Assembly (NCBI GenBank): GCA_965229505.1
Contig: OZ245881.1
Span: 1,674,001 to 1,738,000, forward strand
Direction of reading: 5' to 3'
Length of the DNA stretch: 64,000 nucleotides
Origin: UBA6059 sp040219045
GTDB lineage: Bacteria > Bacteroidota > Bacteroidia > Cytophagales > Cyclobacteriaceae
Each line of letters starts with the position of its first letter. Position 1 is the first letter of the stretch. The notes under the pieces were generated by a model, which had not been told where the DNA came from, did not search any database, and was given only the letters and a program-made list of their open reading frames with translations. Shown piece by piece: positions 34,687 to 42,909 of this stretch. Made by a program: the position numbers and the translations under genes.

Positions 34687-35577
34687 ATGATTCATCCGCT
34701 TGATTTACACTTCCTCGGACACGAGCATACCATTGCCAGCTATCTCATTGAGACCGATGAGGGCCCGGTACTGGTAGAGACTGGGCCACATTCGACCATT
34801 GGGTTCCTTGAAAAAGGGCTAGCGCAACATGGCTATGTGCTCGATGATGTCAAGAAGGTGTTTCTGACTCATATTCATCTTGATCATGCTGGAGCTGCTT
34901 GGGCATTCGCCAAAAATGGCGCAACTATCTATGTCCATCCATTTGGAGCTAAAAATATGGAAGACCCATCCAGGTTAATGGAGTCAGCCCGACGGATCTA
35001 TCAGGACAAGATGGATGAGCTCTGGGGTGAGATGAACGCCATACCTGCCAATCAGCTTTATGAAGTAGCTCATGAAGAAGTGTTTGATCTGGGCAATGTG
35101 GAGCTCAAAGCATGGTATACCCCAGGACATGCAAAACATCACATTGCGTGGCAATTGGACGATAGCCTCTTCACCGGTGACGTGGCGGGTGTAAAAATCG
35201 ATAAAGGAATTGTAGTTCCACCATGCCCACCCCCCGACATCAACATTGAGGATTGGGTGGCGAGTATCGATCTTATCAGAAAGATCAAACCCTCAAAGCT
35301 TCACCTCACTCATTTTGATGCTATCACGGATGTGGATGATCACCTGGATAGCCTTGAGTCCATTCTTTGGGACTGGGCCAACTGGATGAAAAAGCCCTTT
35401 GAAGAAGGTCGGGCAATGGAAGAGGTGACACCAGAGTTTATGAAATACGTTGCTAGCCAGCTCAGAGCTGGGGGTTTGGGAGAACATGAAATCCAGCAAT
35501 ATGAAGCAGCTAACCCATCCTGGATGAGTGTCGCAGGACTGTTGCGCTATTGGAAAAAGAAGAGCGAACAGGCTTGA
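34687..35577 (+). CDS. MBL-fold metallo-hydrolase
   Basis: 296 aa. A two-metal hydrolase of the metallo-beta-lactamase fold. Metal ligands are visible: THIHLDHAG (HxHxDH, about residues 61-68), GHAKHH (about 150), FTGDVAG (bridging Asp, about 162) and a C-terminal LHLTHFDA (about 206). The middle segment and a long helical tail (about 220-296) suggest a subgroup near the SoxH/glyoxalase-like hydrolases, but I cannot name a substrate. It overlaps the next gene (TauE-like exporter), so the two are probably one operon. If TauE exports a sulfur compound, this could be a thioester or sulfur-compound hydrolase; that is speculation. Confidence 0.88.
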   Translation: MIHPLDLHFLGHEHTIASYLIETDEGPVLVETGPHSTIGFLEKGLAQHGYVLDDVKKVFLTHIHLDHAGAAWAFAKNGATIYVHPFGAKNMEDPSRLMESARRIYQDKMDELWGEMNAIPANQLYEVAHEEVFDLGNVELKAWYTPGHAKHHIAWQLDDSLFTGDVAGVKIDKGIVVPPCPPPDINIEDWVASIDLIRKIKPSKLHLTHFDAITDVDDHLDSLESILWDWANWMKKPFEEGRAMEEVTPEFMKYVASQLRAGGLGEHEIQQYEAANPSWMSVAGLLRYWKKKSEQA

Positions 35578-36326
35578 TCCAATTCCTCTCTTTCGAACTC
35601 ACCTATTTGCAGGTAGGTATAATCGCCCTGGTGGGTGTCTTGATTGGCACTGCCAAAACGGGCGTACATGGGGCTGGTATGGTAGCCGTACCTCTGTTGG
35701 CCTCCATCTTTGGTGGAAAACTATCCAGCGGATTGCTCCTCCCTATTTTGTCTATGGCAGATGTGTTTGGAGTAATCTACTATCACAGACATGCCAGCTG
35801 GCCACATCTTAGGAAGCTGTTCCCTTGGGCTGCTCTCGGGGTTGTACTGGGCACAGTTACTGGTGCCTATATTGATGATGAAGCTTTCAGGCTGATCATG
35901 GCGATTATCATCTTTGGTAGTGTAGCCATCATGCTTTGGCTGGAGCAGGGCAACAAAGAGCATGTCCCGGACTACTACTGGTTTGCCATATTGATGGGAG
36001 TAGCCGGTGGCTTCACTACCATGGTGGGCAACCTGGCCGGGTCGGTCATGGCACTTTATCTGTTGTCCATGCGGTTGCCTAAAAACTCATTCATCGGTAC
36101 AGCCGCTTGGTTCTTTTTAGTAATCAATTGGTTTAAAGTGCCCTTTCACATTTTCGTTTGGGAGACCATCACACTTGACTCTTTTCTATTAGGCCTGATG
36201 ACTCTTCCATTTATTGCGGTAGGTGCCGGGCTTGGCATTTTGATCACCAGGCTGATTCCAGAGAAGGGTTATCGCTACTTTATTATAGTAATGACACTTG
36301 TTGCAGCTATCTTCATGGTTGTCTAA
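35550..36326 (+). CDS. TauE/SafE family transporter
   Basis: 258 aa. About eight membrane helices in two repeats, with TauE/SafE marks: VGVLIGTAKTGVHGAGMVAVPLLASIFGGK near the N-terminus and GVAGGFTTMVGNLAGSVMALYLLSM at the centre of the second repeat. The family exports sulfite, sulfoacetate or other organic anions at the inner membrane. No ATG exists in the N-terminal region; possible starts are TTG 35550 (taken here) and TTG 35574, the latter overlapping the stop of the MBL gene. Either choice makes the gene overlap its neighbour, pointing to coupled translation. Confidence 0.87.
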   Translation: MEKEERTGLIQFLSFELTYLQVGIIALVGVLIGTAKTGVHGAGMVAVPLLASIFGGKLSSGLLLPILSMADVFGVIYYHRHASWPHLRKLFPWAALGVVLGTVTGAYIDDEAFRLIMAIIIFGSVAIMLWLEQGNKEHVPDYYWFAILMGVAGGFTTMVGNLAGSVMALYLLSMRLPKNSFIGTAAWFFLVINWFKVPFHIFVWETITLDSFLLGLMTLPFIAVGAGLGILITRLIPEKGYRYFIIVMTLVAAIFMVV

Positions 36327-36402
36327 CTAGGGTCAAGCCTTGCTGTTTCCAGTTGATTTAGGTTACTTTATTCCTACACATTCATTTGTCTAAAGATTTT
36401 AT

Positions 36403-37185
36403 ATGAACAAATTTCAATCAGCCGTAATAGCACTGTGCATCCTACTACTCACTGCTTGTGGAGATGACGATAGCAGCACTCCAAGTACTCCGACCAACCC
36501 TGAAATCGAGGTGAATAGCTCAGAAACCCTTCCAGGGGATTTTGGCGTTGACCAGCGCATAGATTTCTCAATCGTCTTAACTGCTGATCCAGCTGTCGGC
36601 ATTGCCAGCTTTGTTATTACGAAAGGTGGTGTAGAGCTGGTCAACGAGACCACTTTTGGAGGCAACATTGTGACCTTTAATTATCCGTATACGACCTCAT
36701 GGGCAGATGCTCAATCAGGTTCTGCAGCATTGACAATGACCATGACAGATGCTAGTGGTAAGTCTACAACACAAAGTGCGACTATTAATGTGAGTGTAGA
36801 GTATGGCTACTTCAATGATAACCTTATCCCTGTTCCCGGCTATGACCTGGTCGACAATGAAATTGCAGATCCGGCGACTGACCCTGATATGACAGACCTT
36901 GTCCGCACCACCGTCTTTGGAGGTGGAAGTTTGTACTCTACCGAATCTTCCACTGAGTACTACGAGATTTCTTCGGGAACCGTGAATCTACTTGACCCGA
37001 ACCTTACCACTGCTCAGATAGAAGCGGCAATTGCAGCCTCAACTCCAGCCACTAGCCTGACAACACTGCCATTTGTAGCCAAGCTAAGGGGTACCAATGA
37101 GTACACTGTAATTAGTGAAATTGATACTACTTTCAATCCTGTGAGGTTAGGCTACCGCAAGACTTCAGCCAGCGCCGGACAATAA
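36403..37185 (+). CDS. Secreted lipoprotein with Ig-like segment, unknown function
   Basis: 260 aa. SPII signal peptide (MNKF.., hydrophobic core, LTAC lipobox), then GDDDSS and a Thr/Pro/Ser linker, the Bacteroidota pattern for surface-exposed lipoproteins. Residues about 35-135 have an Ig-like alternation of strands (IDFSIVLTADPAVGIASFVIT, ALTMTMTDASGKSTTQSATINVSV). The C-terminal half (about 140-260) contains YGYFNDNLIPVPGYDLVDNE and short strands without a family I know. It is monocistronic or the first gene before the two small cytoplasmic genes that follow nine bases later. Function unknown; probably on the cell surface. Confidence 0.85.
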   Translation: MNKFQSAVIALCILLLTACGDDDSSTPSTPTNPEIEVNSSETLPGDFGVDQRIDFSIVLTADPAVGIASFVITKGGVELVNETTFGGNIVTFNYPYTTSWADAQSGSAALTMTMTDASGKSTTQSATINVSVEYGYFNDNLIPVPGYDLVDNEIADPATDPDMTDLVRTTVFGGGSLYSTESSTEYYEISSGTVNLLDPNLTTAQIEAAIAASTPATSLTTLPFVAKLRGTNEYTVISEIDTTFNPVRLGYRKTSASAGQ

Positions 37186-37193
37186 ATTCAAAG

Positions 37194-37478
37194 ATGGCAG
37201 ACCCTGAGAAAATCATGACCCTCCATCCGCAAGGGAAGCAGGGAACCCGAATTGACTTGAAGAAGTATGATCAAATCAAGTCTGCCATTCTAGCAACATT
37301 GGAGGAACTCAAGGAAGCAACACTTGACGACCTGGTCAAAAGTGCTGATGAAATCCTCAGGGGTCAGTTTGATGGGAAAGTCATCTGGTATGTAGTGACG
37401 GTCAAACTTGACCTTGAAGCGAGAAAGATTATTGAGCGAATACCTAAAACCAGCCCTCACCGTGTCAGACTCACCTAA
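37194..37478 (+). CDS. Small conserved cytoplasmic protein (DUF6958-like)
   Basis: 94 aa. Charged and helical, with the start pattern KIMTLHPQGKQGTRIDLKKYDQIKSAIL and the end FDGKVIWYVVTVKLDLEARKIIERIPKTSPHRVRL. This matches, from memory, a small family labelled DUF6958, predicted to be a winged-helix-like protein. No function is known. It overlaps the next gene, which starts in another frame inside its last 17 bases, so the two are probably translated together. Confidence 0.8.
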   Translation: MADPEKIMTLHPQGKQGTRIDLKKYDQIKSAILATLEELKEATLDDLVKSADEILRGQFDGKVIWYVVTVKLDLEARKIIERIPKTSPHRVRLT

Positions 37479-37947
37479 ATTCGATTGGACAGCCAAGATC
37501 AAAGGAAGCCCGGACATGCCGGGAGCGTCCTGGGTAGATCTTCCTTTTGATGTGCCCACTACTTTTGGCACCAAGGGTTGGGTCAAGGTTAAAGCGACAT
37601 TTGATGGCGTGGAATATAGAGGCTCTCTCGCCGATATGGGCCAAGGCCATTTTCTATTGTTGCGAAAAGATATCCGTGAGAAAATAGGGAAGGCCGTGGG
37701 CGATACAGTGCAGGTCACCTTAGTGCGCGACCTGGAGGAAAGGGTGGTAGAGGTGCCTGAAGAGTTGGAATCCTTATTGGATCAAAATCCAGACCTGAAA
37801 GCATTTTACGATAGTCTCTCATACACCAACAGGAAAGAGTATGCGAGGTGGATAGCTGATGCCAAGCGACCTGAGACCAAAGAAAAACGCCTGAATCTCA
37901 CGAAAGAAAAGCTCAAGCTCGGGAAAAAGAATCCATTCGAAAAATAA
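37462..37947 (+). CDS. DUF1905 + YdeI/OmpD-associated domain protein
   Basis: 161 aa from GTG 37462. The frame is open from a TTG at 37408, but the GTG gives MSDSPKFDWTAKIKGSPDMPG, the normal start of a DUF1905 domain (about 5-95: WVDLPFDVP, GWVKVKATFDGVEYRGSLADMG, GHFLLLRKDIREKIGKAVGDTV). Residues about 105-161 are the YdeI/OmpD-associated helical domain (LLDQNPDLKAFYDSLSYTNRKEYARWIADAKRPETKEKRL). Proteins with this pair are widespread in Bacteroidota and have been linked to bacteriocin resistance and stress, but their biochemical role is not known. Confidence 0.87.
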   Translation: MSDSPKFDWTAKIKGSPDMPGASWVDLPFDVPTTFGTKGWVKVKATFDGVEYRGSLADMGQGHFLLLRKDIREKIGKAVGDTVQVTLVRDLEERVVEVPEELESLLDQNPDLKAFYDSLSYTNRKEYARWIADAKRPETKEKRLNLTKEKLKLGKKNPFEK

Positions 37948-37950
37948 ATG

Positions 37951-37976
37951 AAGGGCCCAATCCTACTCAAGCCCTT
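37951..37976 (+). terminator. Possible weak terminator hairpin
   Basis: Stem AAGGGC / GCCCTT with a 14-base loop between convergent genes. A proper T-tract is lacking, so this is tentative. Confidence 0.35.
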
Positions 37977-37992
37977 CCGTTCATGAAGCAAA

Positions 37993-38295
37993 TTACAGTT
38001 TCGTAATCATGAACTTTTCTTTGTTTTGCTGATGCTTATGGAAGCTTTTAAGCTCCTTGTTCAACCTTTTGATATTCTTTCGGTTGAGCTCTACTTTCCG
38101 CTTACCGAGGTTTTGCTCGAAGACCAGACTATCTGAGGTGCTATAAAAACTGACCGTTGCATCATTTCTGCCATCTACATGATCCTGGACGACCCAGTAT
38201 CCAAGCCTGGCTTTCTTTGGTTTCGCCTCTGTATTTTCACTTATCAGAATTAGTAGGGCTGCAAGCCCGAGGGTAAATAATATTTGTTTCATCAT
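37993..38295 (-). CDS. Small secreted hypothetical protein
   Basis: 100 aa. Signal peptide at about 1-24 (MKQILFTLGLAALLILIS, cleavage near TEAK). The mature part has a beta-rich start (ARLGYWVVQDHVDG..ATVSFYSTSDSLVFEQ) and a lysine-rich helical end (ELNRKNIKRLNKELKSFHKHQQNKEKF). I recognise no family. It lies downstream of the LytTR regulator on the same strand with a 120-base gap, so it might be a target of that system, but nothing in the sequence proves it. Confidence 0.7.
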   Translation of the reverse strand: MMKQILFTLGLAALLILISENTEAKPKKARLGYWVVQDHVDGRNDATVSFYSTSDSLVFEQNLGKRKVELNRKNIKRLNKELKSFHKHQQNKEKFMITKL

Positions 38296-38415
38296 CGCTT
38301 TCTATTTTGGTGTTGATGATGAAAACGTGTGCTGTTCGACTAGTTTTCGAGGAATCCGTGAACGACCAGTCTAAGCCGTAGTATAGCGCTGAGTGCTCTT
38401 GATTGGGGTGTAGTA

Positions 38416-39093
38416 TTAATGCTGAAGTGCCAGGGCCACCCGATCCTTGTATGTTCTTCCGATAGAAATCTCTGCACCGTCGATATACACGGTACTATGG
38501 TCAAAAGCGCTGACCTTGTCCTTCATGATAAGAAAAGAGCGGTGTACTCTCAAGGCCAGATCATTTGGAAGCTCTTTTTCGAAATAGCTCAGTGGTTGAT
38601 AGCAGGTGATGGGTCGCTCACTGCCGTGAATGACCACCGTCTCGTTGATGCTCTCCAGGTAGGTGATTTCGTTTACCTGGATTTTGAAGGTCTTGTTTTC
38701 AGCTTTGAGTAATAGTGTCTCCGGTCTGGCGCATGAATTTGTAGACACAGACAATTTATCCAATGCCTGCAAGAACCGTTCAAAAGCGAATGGTTTGACC
38801 AGGTAGTCTACTGCATTCAGCTCGTAGCTCTCTACTGCAAATTCCCGGTAGGCTGTAGTAAATATCACCTGAGGAGGAGAGACCATGGTTTTGAGAAAGC
38901 TGATGCCGCTAATGTCGGGCATTTGTATATCCAGCAGCAAAAAGTCTACGGTCTTTTTACGAATGAGGTCGGCAGCCTCCAGGGCGTTCTCGCATCTACC
39001 AACCAATTCCAGATAGGGCACCTTCGCAACGAAATGCTCAAGCAAGTCGAGCGCCAAAGGCTCATCGTCTACTATTGCACAATTAATTTTCAT
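38416..39093 (-). CDS. LytTR-family DNA-binding response regulator
   Basis: 225 aa. Receiver domain (1-120) with the acidic pocket VDDE (8-11), phospho-acceptor Asp55 in LLLDIQMPD, a TTAYREFAVESYELNAVDYLVKPF switch segment including the conserved Lys, then a LytTR DNA-binding domain (about 130-225) with FKIQVNEITYLESINETVVIHG and LRVHRSFLIM. It controls transcription after phosphorylation by the sensor kinase encoded immediately upstream, whose gene overlaps it by 11 bases. The target genes are not evident; LytTR sites are usually a pair of short direct repeats, which I did not find here. Confidence 0.95.
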   Translation of the reverse strand: MKINCAIVDDEPLALDLLEHFVAKVPYLELVGRCENALEAADLIRKKTVDFLLLDIQMPDISGISFLKTMVSPPQVIFTTAYREFAVESYELNAVDYLVKPFAFERFLQALDKLSVSTNSCARPETLLLKAENKTFKIQVNEITYLESINETVVIHGSERPITCYQPLSYFEKELPNDLALRVHRSFLIMKDKVSAFDHSTVYIDGAEISIGRTYKDRVALALQH

Positions 39094-40162
39094 CCGGACT
39101 GGTAAACTTAGAGAGGTTTAAGGTCAATGATGCTTCATACGTGTCTTCTCGCTCTTCGGTTTGCAGTGAGAAGGCCTCCGGATACAAAAGCTCTAGTCTT
39201 CTTTGAAGGTTTTCGAGCCCTATACCTCGTTGTGTTGTCTTCTGAGCCTTATCCTGCGACGAAGAGGCGTTCTTCACCACATACTTGAGTTGTGAGTCCT
39301 CAACTGAGAGTTTGACCTGTACCCAGTTATCCTCCTTGCCCTTGCCTACTCCATGCTTGAAGGCATTTTCTAAAAAAGGCAACAACAAAAGAGGGGCAAT
39401 TTGCTCCCTGCCCAGTTCGGTGGGTACTACCAGATCAACTTTCAGACCGGCAAACCTCAGCTTTTCCAGTGAAATGAAGTTTTCGAGATTTTCAACTTCT
39501 TTGGCCAGGCTGACAAGCGGGTTAGAAGCCTCGTAAATCATGTAAGACATCAGATCACTCAACTTGAGTAATATAGGCCCTGCCATATCATCCTTGCGTT
39601 CTACCAGGGAATACAGGTTGTTCAATGTATTGAAGAAGAAGTGAGGGTTGATTTGGTTTCTCAGAAACTTCAATTCCGTCTCCAATTTTTCCCTTAGCAG
39701 CCGCTGTGTATTCTGTTGACTGAAGTAAAAGTCTTTAAGCACTTTGATAATGAGGGTCACGCTGGCTATGGTGACAAAATGATTTGCTCTGCTCAGAACC
39801 TTCCAGGGTGTCCAAAAATAACTGTCAGGGTAATAGTGATAAACACCTATCGAAATGCAGAACTTAATGATAAATGTCTGCAAAAATGTAGCCATCCCGA
39901 TCAGTAAAATATTCGCTGCGAAGAAATAGAGTGTCTTTTTCTTCTTTAAGAGGAGAGGCAAGAAGATATAGAGGTTGATATAAACAACCGGCACTTTGAG
40001 AAGCAGTTCAAACGCCTGTACATAAGCTACATTCTCCCAGGTATTGACCACATCACCGTAGATCAATACTCTATAGATGTAATATGATACCCAAAAACTG
40101 AGGTGAAGTGTCGGTCGACTATTGAGCCAGTTATCCAGGTTGGGTTGCTTCAAAAGCTGCAT
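39083..40162 (-). CDS. LytS-type sensor histidine kinase
   Basis: 359 aa. Four hydrophobic segments in the N-terminal half (about 20-145) form a membrane sensor without a large periplasmic domain. A short coiled-coil leads into a His_kinase domain with phospho-acceptor His174 in RNQINPHFFFNTLNNLYSL. The C-terminal ATPase domain has IAPLLLLPFLENAFKHG (N box) and GIGLENLQRRLELLYP (G box). It phosphorylates the LytTR regulator encoded just downstream. Starts of both genes are well supported by the overlap. The signal it senses cannot be read from sequence. Confidence 0.94.
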   Translation of the reverse strand: MQLLKQPNLDNWLNSRPTLHLSFWVSYYIYRVLIYGDVVNTWENVAYVQAFELLLKVPVVYINLYIFLPLLLKKKKTLYFFAANILLIGMATFLQTFIIKFCISIGVYHYYPDSYFWTPWKVLSRANHFVTIASVTLIIKVLKDFYFSQQNTQRLLREKLETELKFLRNQINPHFFFNTLNNLYSLVERKDDMAGPILLKLSDLMSYMIYEASNPLVSLAKEVENLENFISLEKLRFAGLKVDLVVPTELGREQIAPLLLLPFLENAFKHGVGKGKEDNWVQVKLSVEDSQLKYVVKNASSSQDKAQKTTQRGIGLENLQRRLELLYPEAFSLQTEEREDTYEASLTLNLSKFTSPDEN

Positions 40163-40258
40163 TCATGATTCGAACGAGGAGGATAGGAGTACTGTTGCGA
40201 TATAGTAGGATTGACTAAATTTAATCGGTGAACGACAACTTTAATTCCCTGAACCACC

Positions 40259-40588
40259 ATGAAAATATTCAACAACCTTGACCAACTCGAAGCTAAAGAA
40301 TTGATTCCTGGCTTTCATGGCAAATTTGTCCAAGGCGAGCAAGTAACCATGGCCTATTGGGAAATAAAGCGGGGCAGTATATTACCAGAGCATCATCACG
40401 TACATGAGCAGGTCGCTACAGTTTATGAGGGGGAGTTTGAATTGACCGTCGATGGAGACACTCAGATACTGAGCCCGGGTCAGCCTGTGGTTATTCCTTC
40501 CAACGTTCCCCACAGTGGACGAGCCATTACAGACTGTAAGATCACGGATGTGTTCAGCCCGGTGCGACCTGAGTACAATTCTGATTGA
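40259..40588 (+). CDS. Small cupin-domain protein
   Basis: 109 aa, a single conserved beta-barrel. Metal ligands: PEHHHVHEQVATVYEG (first cupin motif, His cluster and Glu) and PGQPVVIPSNVPHSGRAI (second motif, His). Small cupins of this kind bind a metal and act as isomerases, dioxygenases or sensor domains; no substrate can be named. It stands alone, divergent from the kinase gene, and is followed by a repeat-rich gap. Confidence 0.88.
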   Translation: MKIFNNLDQLEAKELIPGFHGKFVQGEQVTMAYWEIKRGSILPEHHHVHEQVATVYEGEFELTVDGDTQILSPGQPVVIPSNVPHSGRAITDCKITDVFSPVRPEYNSD

Positions 40589-40612
40589 TAAACTTGGTAG
40601 AATGCTAGCCGG

Positions 40613-40715
40613 ACTGTCAGCGGGAGCCCCGAAGGATAACCTTTACTAGCACATTTGCTTCTGTTTGATCAGAGTGGCACCTACCAACAAGTCTTCGACG
40701 AGCTCAGACTGACAG
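40613..40715. repeat. Paired-arm inverted repeat, locus 1
   Basis: Left arm ACTGTCAGCGGGAGCCCCGA.. (from 40613, running GAAGGATAACC) and right arm GTCTTCGACGAGCTCAGACT.. (40691-40715). The arms are imperfect inverted copies of each other (TGTCA..GA-G..GAAG against CTTCGAC-AGCTCAGACTGACA). Related pairs occur at 41152-41245 and 54138-54200. Confidence 0.65.
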
Positions 40716-40773
40716 TTACGTTGGCTGAGTGCGTCTGCAATTGTTGGTATTAAGTATTGCCTAAATTAGGAGA

Positions 40774-41076
40774 GTGAAACACTACACAGTGTATATACTT
40801 AAGTGTTCCGACGACTCTTACTATGTTGGGATAACCAACGATATAGAAGCCAGGGTTGTTCAATACAATGACGGGCTAAACACCAAAGCCTATACACATT
40901 CAAGAAGGCCAGTAACGCTGGTGTTTCAGGAACATTTTAATGATGTTAATCAGGCTATCTCCTTTGAGAAACAGATAAAAGGATGGCGTAGAGCTAAGAA
41001 AGAAGCTCTTATTAGACGTGAATGGGATAAGCTGCCTGAATTAAGTCTAGCTTATTCTAAAAGAGCCGATAAATGA
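40774..41076 (+). CDS. GIY-YIG nuclease family protein (UPF0213-like)
   Basis: 100 aa from GTG 40774; this start places the family pattern at once (KHYTVYILKCSDDSYYVGITNDIEARVVQYNDG). The catalytic GIY-YIG elements are the YTVYIL and YYVGIT segments, the Arg in IEARV, and the Glu in SFEKQIKGW. Small solitary GIY-YIG proteins (YhbQ/UPF0213 type) are probable DNA endonucleases of unclear role in repair or genome upkeep. It is flanked on both sides by intergenic repeats. Confidence 0.9.
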   Translation: MKHYTVYILKCSDDSYYVGITNDIEARVVQYNDGLNTKAYTHSRRPVTLVFQEHFNDVNQAISFEKQIKGWRRAKKEALIRREWDKLPELSLAYSKRADK

Positions 41077-41151
41077 ATTTATTGATTCAGTTCTATTGAG
41101 ATTGATTCTGTGACAGCCATTCAATTACTGGTTGTTTCACGTTCTCTTCGC

Positions 41152-41245
41152 AGGTGTCACCCTGAGCTCGTCGAAGGGTGCCTCTGCCGTTTGACCAACG
41201 AGTCTTCGACAAGCCTGCCTGCCTGGCGAGGCAGGCTCAGACTGA
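41152..41245. repeat. Paired-arm inverted repeat, locus 2, with nested GC-rich hairpin
   Basis: Left arm TGTCACCCTGAGCTCGTCGA.. (41152-41174) and right arm GTCTTCGACAAG (41199-41210) ... CTCAGACTGACAG (41233-41245). The right arm is interrupted by a CCTGCCT-rich hairpin (about 41211-41232) made of CCTGCCT and AGGCAGG. A hairpin of the same kind occurs at 62587-62609. Confidence 0.75.
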
Positions 41246-41291
41246 CAGGTTCGGCTGACCAGTTATTAAATCAACTAATAGAAGCTGAAAA

Positions 41292-41522
41292 TCAGTGCGG
41301 TTTCTCAAACTGCGGCATATCTTCATAGAGGTGGCCTTCGTCAAACTCTAGTTGAGTGTCTTCACCATCCTTCAGTATCCTGATAACCATCCAAATCGTG
41401 ACTATGGGTAGGAACAAAAACATGGTGATGACCAGTTTTTCAGGCACTCCCACAAAAGGTCCAACGCTATAGACAAATAAATAGAGCGTGGCGAAGATGA
41501 TCGGGAACTTGATGTTTTTCAT
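41292..41522 (-). CDS. Small two-helix membrane protein
   Basis: 76 aa. Two membrane helices (about 6-24 and 30-50, FPIIFATLYLFVYSVGPFVG and VITMFLFLPIVTIWMVIRIL), then a charged acidic tail (KDGEDTQLEFDEGHLYEDMPQFEKPH). Small proteins with this layout are conserved as hypotheticals in Cytophagales. The function is unknown. It lies downstream of the phosphatidylserine decarboxylase gene on the same strand, about 100 bases away. Confidence 0.8.
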   Translation of the reverse strand: MKNIKFPIIFATLYLFVYSVGPFVGVPEKLVITMFLFLPIVTIWMVIRILKDGEDTQLEFDEGHLYEDMPQFEKPH

Positions 41523-41621
41523 AACGATTAATTAACCACTCACGCAAAAGGATTGTTTCTGAAGCCTAAGACAACTTTACACGCATCCTGTGAGTAGGCA
41601 AGAACCAAGGAACAGTTAATA

Positions 41622-42407
41622 CTACAACTCCTCGCCCATATAAACTGTCTCGCCTACTTCTCGAGATATTGGGATGGGCGAAGCGATGCAGCAAGTAGAC
41701 CCGAGCAAAAAGGTGCCAAGCTCGTCTATCTGGTTGACGGTGTTGCCGATCTGAGTATTTTCATCCAAAACTATCGTACCTACTGCTGGGCCTCCGACGA
41801 TGGAGACATACCACTTTCTGCCTTCTTCATCGCGTAGCGTAACATTCACACGTTCGTTGCGGAGCGCGGGTAGTGATGGATCATTTTTGTACACCCAAGG
41901 TCTTAGCAATACCAACTCACCTCGGATATGCTCGATATTGATGATCTCACCAGTGATCGGCGCATGTATGCGGTGATAGTTATTGTTGTGCAGGAAGATG
42001 TTGGTGAAGTAGTAGTCTGCGGGTATCTCTTCCTGCGATTGGCCAAAGATGACCCGTACTTCCTTCTTTTCTCCTTTGATATTGATCAGGTCGAGATCAT
42101 TGATCCTACCGTAATCGCAAATGAGTCCTTCGCATGGCCAGGCGGCTTTTTCTTTGATTTGCGGTAGCTCCTGATACTTGCGTGTGAAGAAATCCTGGAA
42201 ACTCTGATAGGTAGAAGCGCCACTGGCAGGTGCAAACAAGTCCAAATAAGTCGGGTCTTTGTAATGAACTCGGCTATAGGCCGGAATCACGTGACGGGTC
42301 CAGGGTTGATTGTAAATACCGGCATAAAGCTGAGAGATTGTTCTTTGCCACGAGGCAGGAAAACTGCCCCACACATGCAGCGATAGGAATCGATAGAAAT
42401 CAGTCAT
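41622..42407 (-). CDS. psd: Phosphatidylserine decarboxylase family protein with D-to-E change in the active site
   Basis: 261 aa. The family makes phosphatidylethanolamine from phosphatidylserine at the membrane, through a pyruvoyl group formed by self-cleavage at the LGST serine; here the site is FLLGSTCC near the C-terminus. The catalytic His segment is present (NNNYHRIHAP, about 140-149). The catalytic Asp, normally in a PxDG motif, is replaced: the motif reads PCEG (Glu93). Asp-to-Glu is a mild change and may keep activity, but it is unusual. The N-terminal 90 residues (SWQRTISQLYAGIYN, QDFFTRKY) fit the longer PSD form. It may make phosphatidylethanolamine or decarboxylate a different serine lipid. 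Confidence 0.88.
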   Translation of the reverse strand: MTDFYRFLSLHVWGSFPASWQRTISQLYAGIYNQPWTRHVIPAYSRVHYKDPTYLDLFAPASGASTYQSFQDFFTRKYQELPQIKEKAAWPCEGLICDYGRINDLDLINIKGEKKEVRVIFGQSQEEIPADYYFTNIFLHNNNYHRIHAPITGEIINIEHIRGELVLLRPWVYKNDPSLPALRNERVNVTLRDEEGRKWYVSIVGGPAVGTIVLDENTQIGNTVNQIDELGTFLLGSTCCIASPIPISREVGETVYMGEEL

Positions 42408-42572
42408 GGCATCTCTGTTTTGGTAGCGTCCGCCTGCACAGCGAACTATTACTAATCACAACGAGGTTGACCGACATCAAGGTGTAGATTACGCTCCAAC
42501 GCTACTTTAGACCCGCCAAATAGCATCCTATCGGGAATAAATTACGTTCATCTTCTCAGAACAAAAATCAAT

Positions 42573-42893
42573 ATGATAGTAACGACAACAAACACCATCG
42601 AAGGTAAGAAAGTAACCCGCTACATCGGGATCGTAACAGGTGAGGCCATCATCGGCGCAAACTTCGTCAAAGACTTTTTCGCAAGTATTACAGATATCGT
42701 AGGGGGCCGCTCAGGTAGCTACGAAAAGGGGCTCAGAGAAGCCAAGGACATTGCGCTAGCTGAGCTTCAGGAAAATGCTCAGCGCATGGGTGCCAATGCC
42801 GTACTAGCAGTCGATCTGGACTATGAAACGCTAGGACAGGGTGGCAGTATGCTCATGGTCAGTGCCAGCGGTACGGCTGTGGTAGTCGAGTAG
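42573..42893 (+). CDS. YbjQ/UPF0145 heavy-metal-binding-like protein
   Basis: 106 aa. The whole protein is one YbjQ (DUF74) domain: TTTNTIEGKKVTRYIGIVTGEAIIGANF, then LREAKDIALAELQENAQRMGANAVLAVDLDYE, ending in a glycine-rich beta strand. The fold forms a pentameric ring in known structures and has been called heavy-metal-binding, but no function is proven. It is divergent from the decarboxylase gene and convergent with the DUF4097 gene; a GGGCTG/CAGCCC inverted repeat (42901-42923) lies at the convergence. Confidence 0.93.
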   Translation: MIVTTTNTIEGKKVTRYIGIVTGEAIIGANFVKDFFASITDIVGGRSGSYEKGLREAKDIALAELQENAQRMGANAVLAVDLDYETLGQGGSMLMVSASGTAVVVE

Positions 42894-42909
42894 CTATCGG
42901 GGGCTGACC

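Noticed and set aside
41110..41328. 72-aa plus-strand frame
   Set aside because: It runs through the paired-arm repeat and its GC-rich hairpin; the translation is low-complexity and not protein-like.
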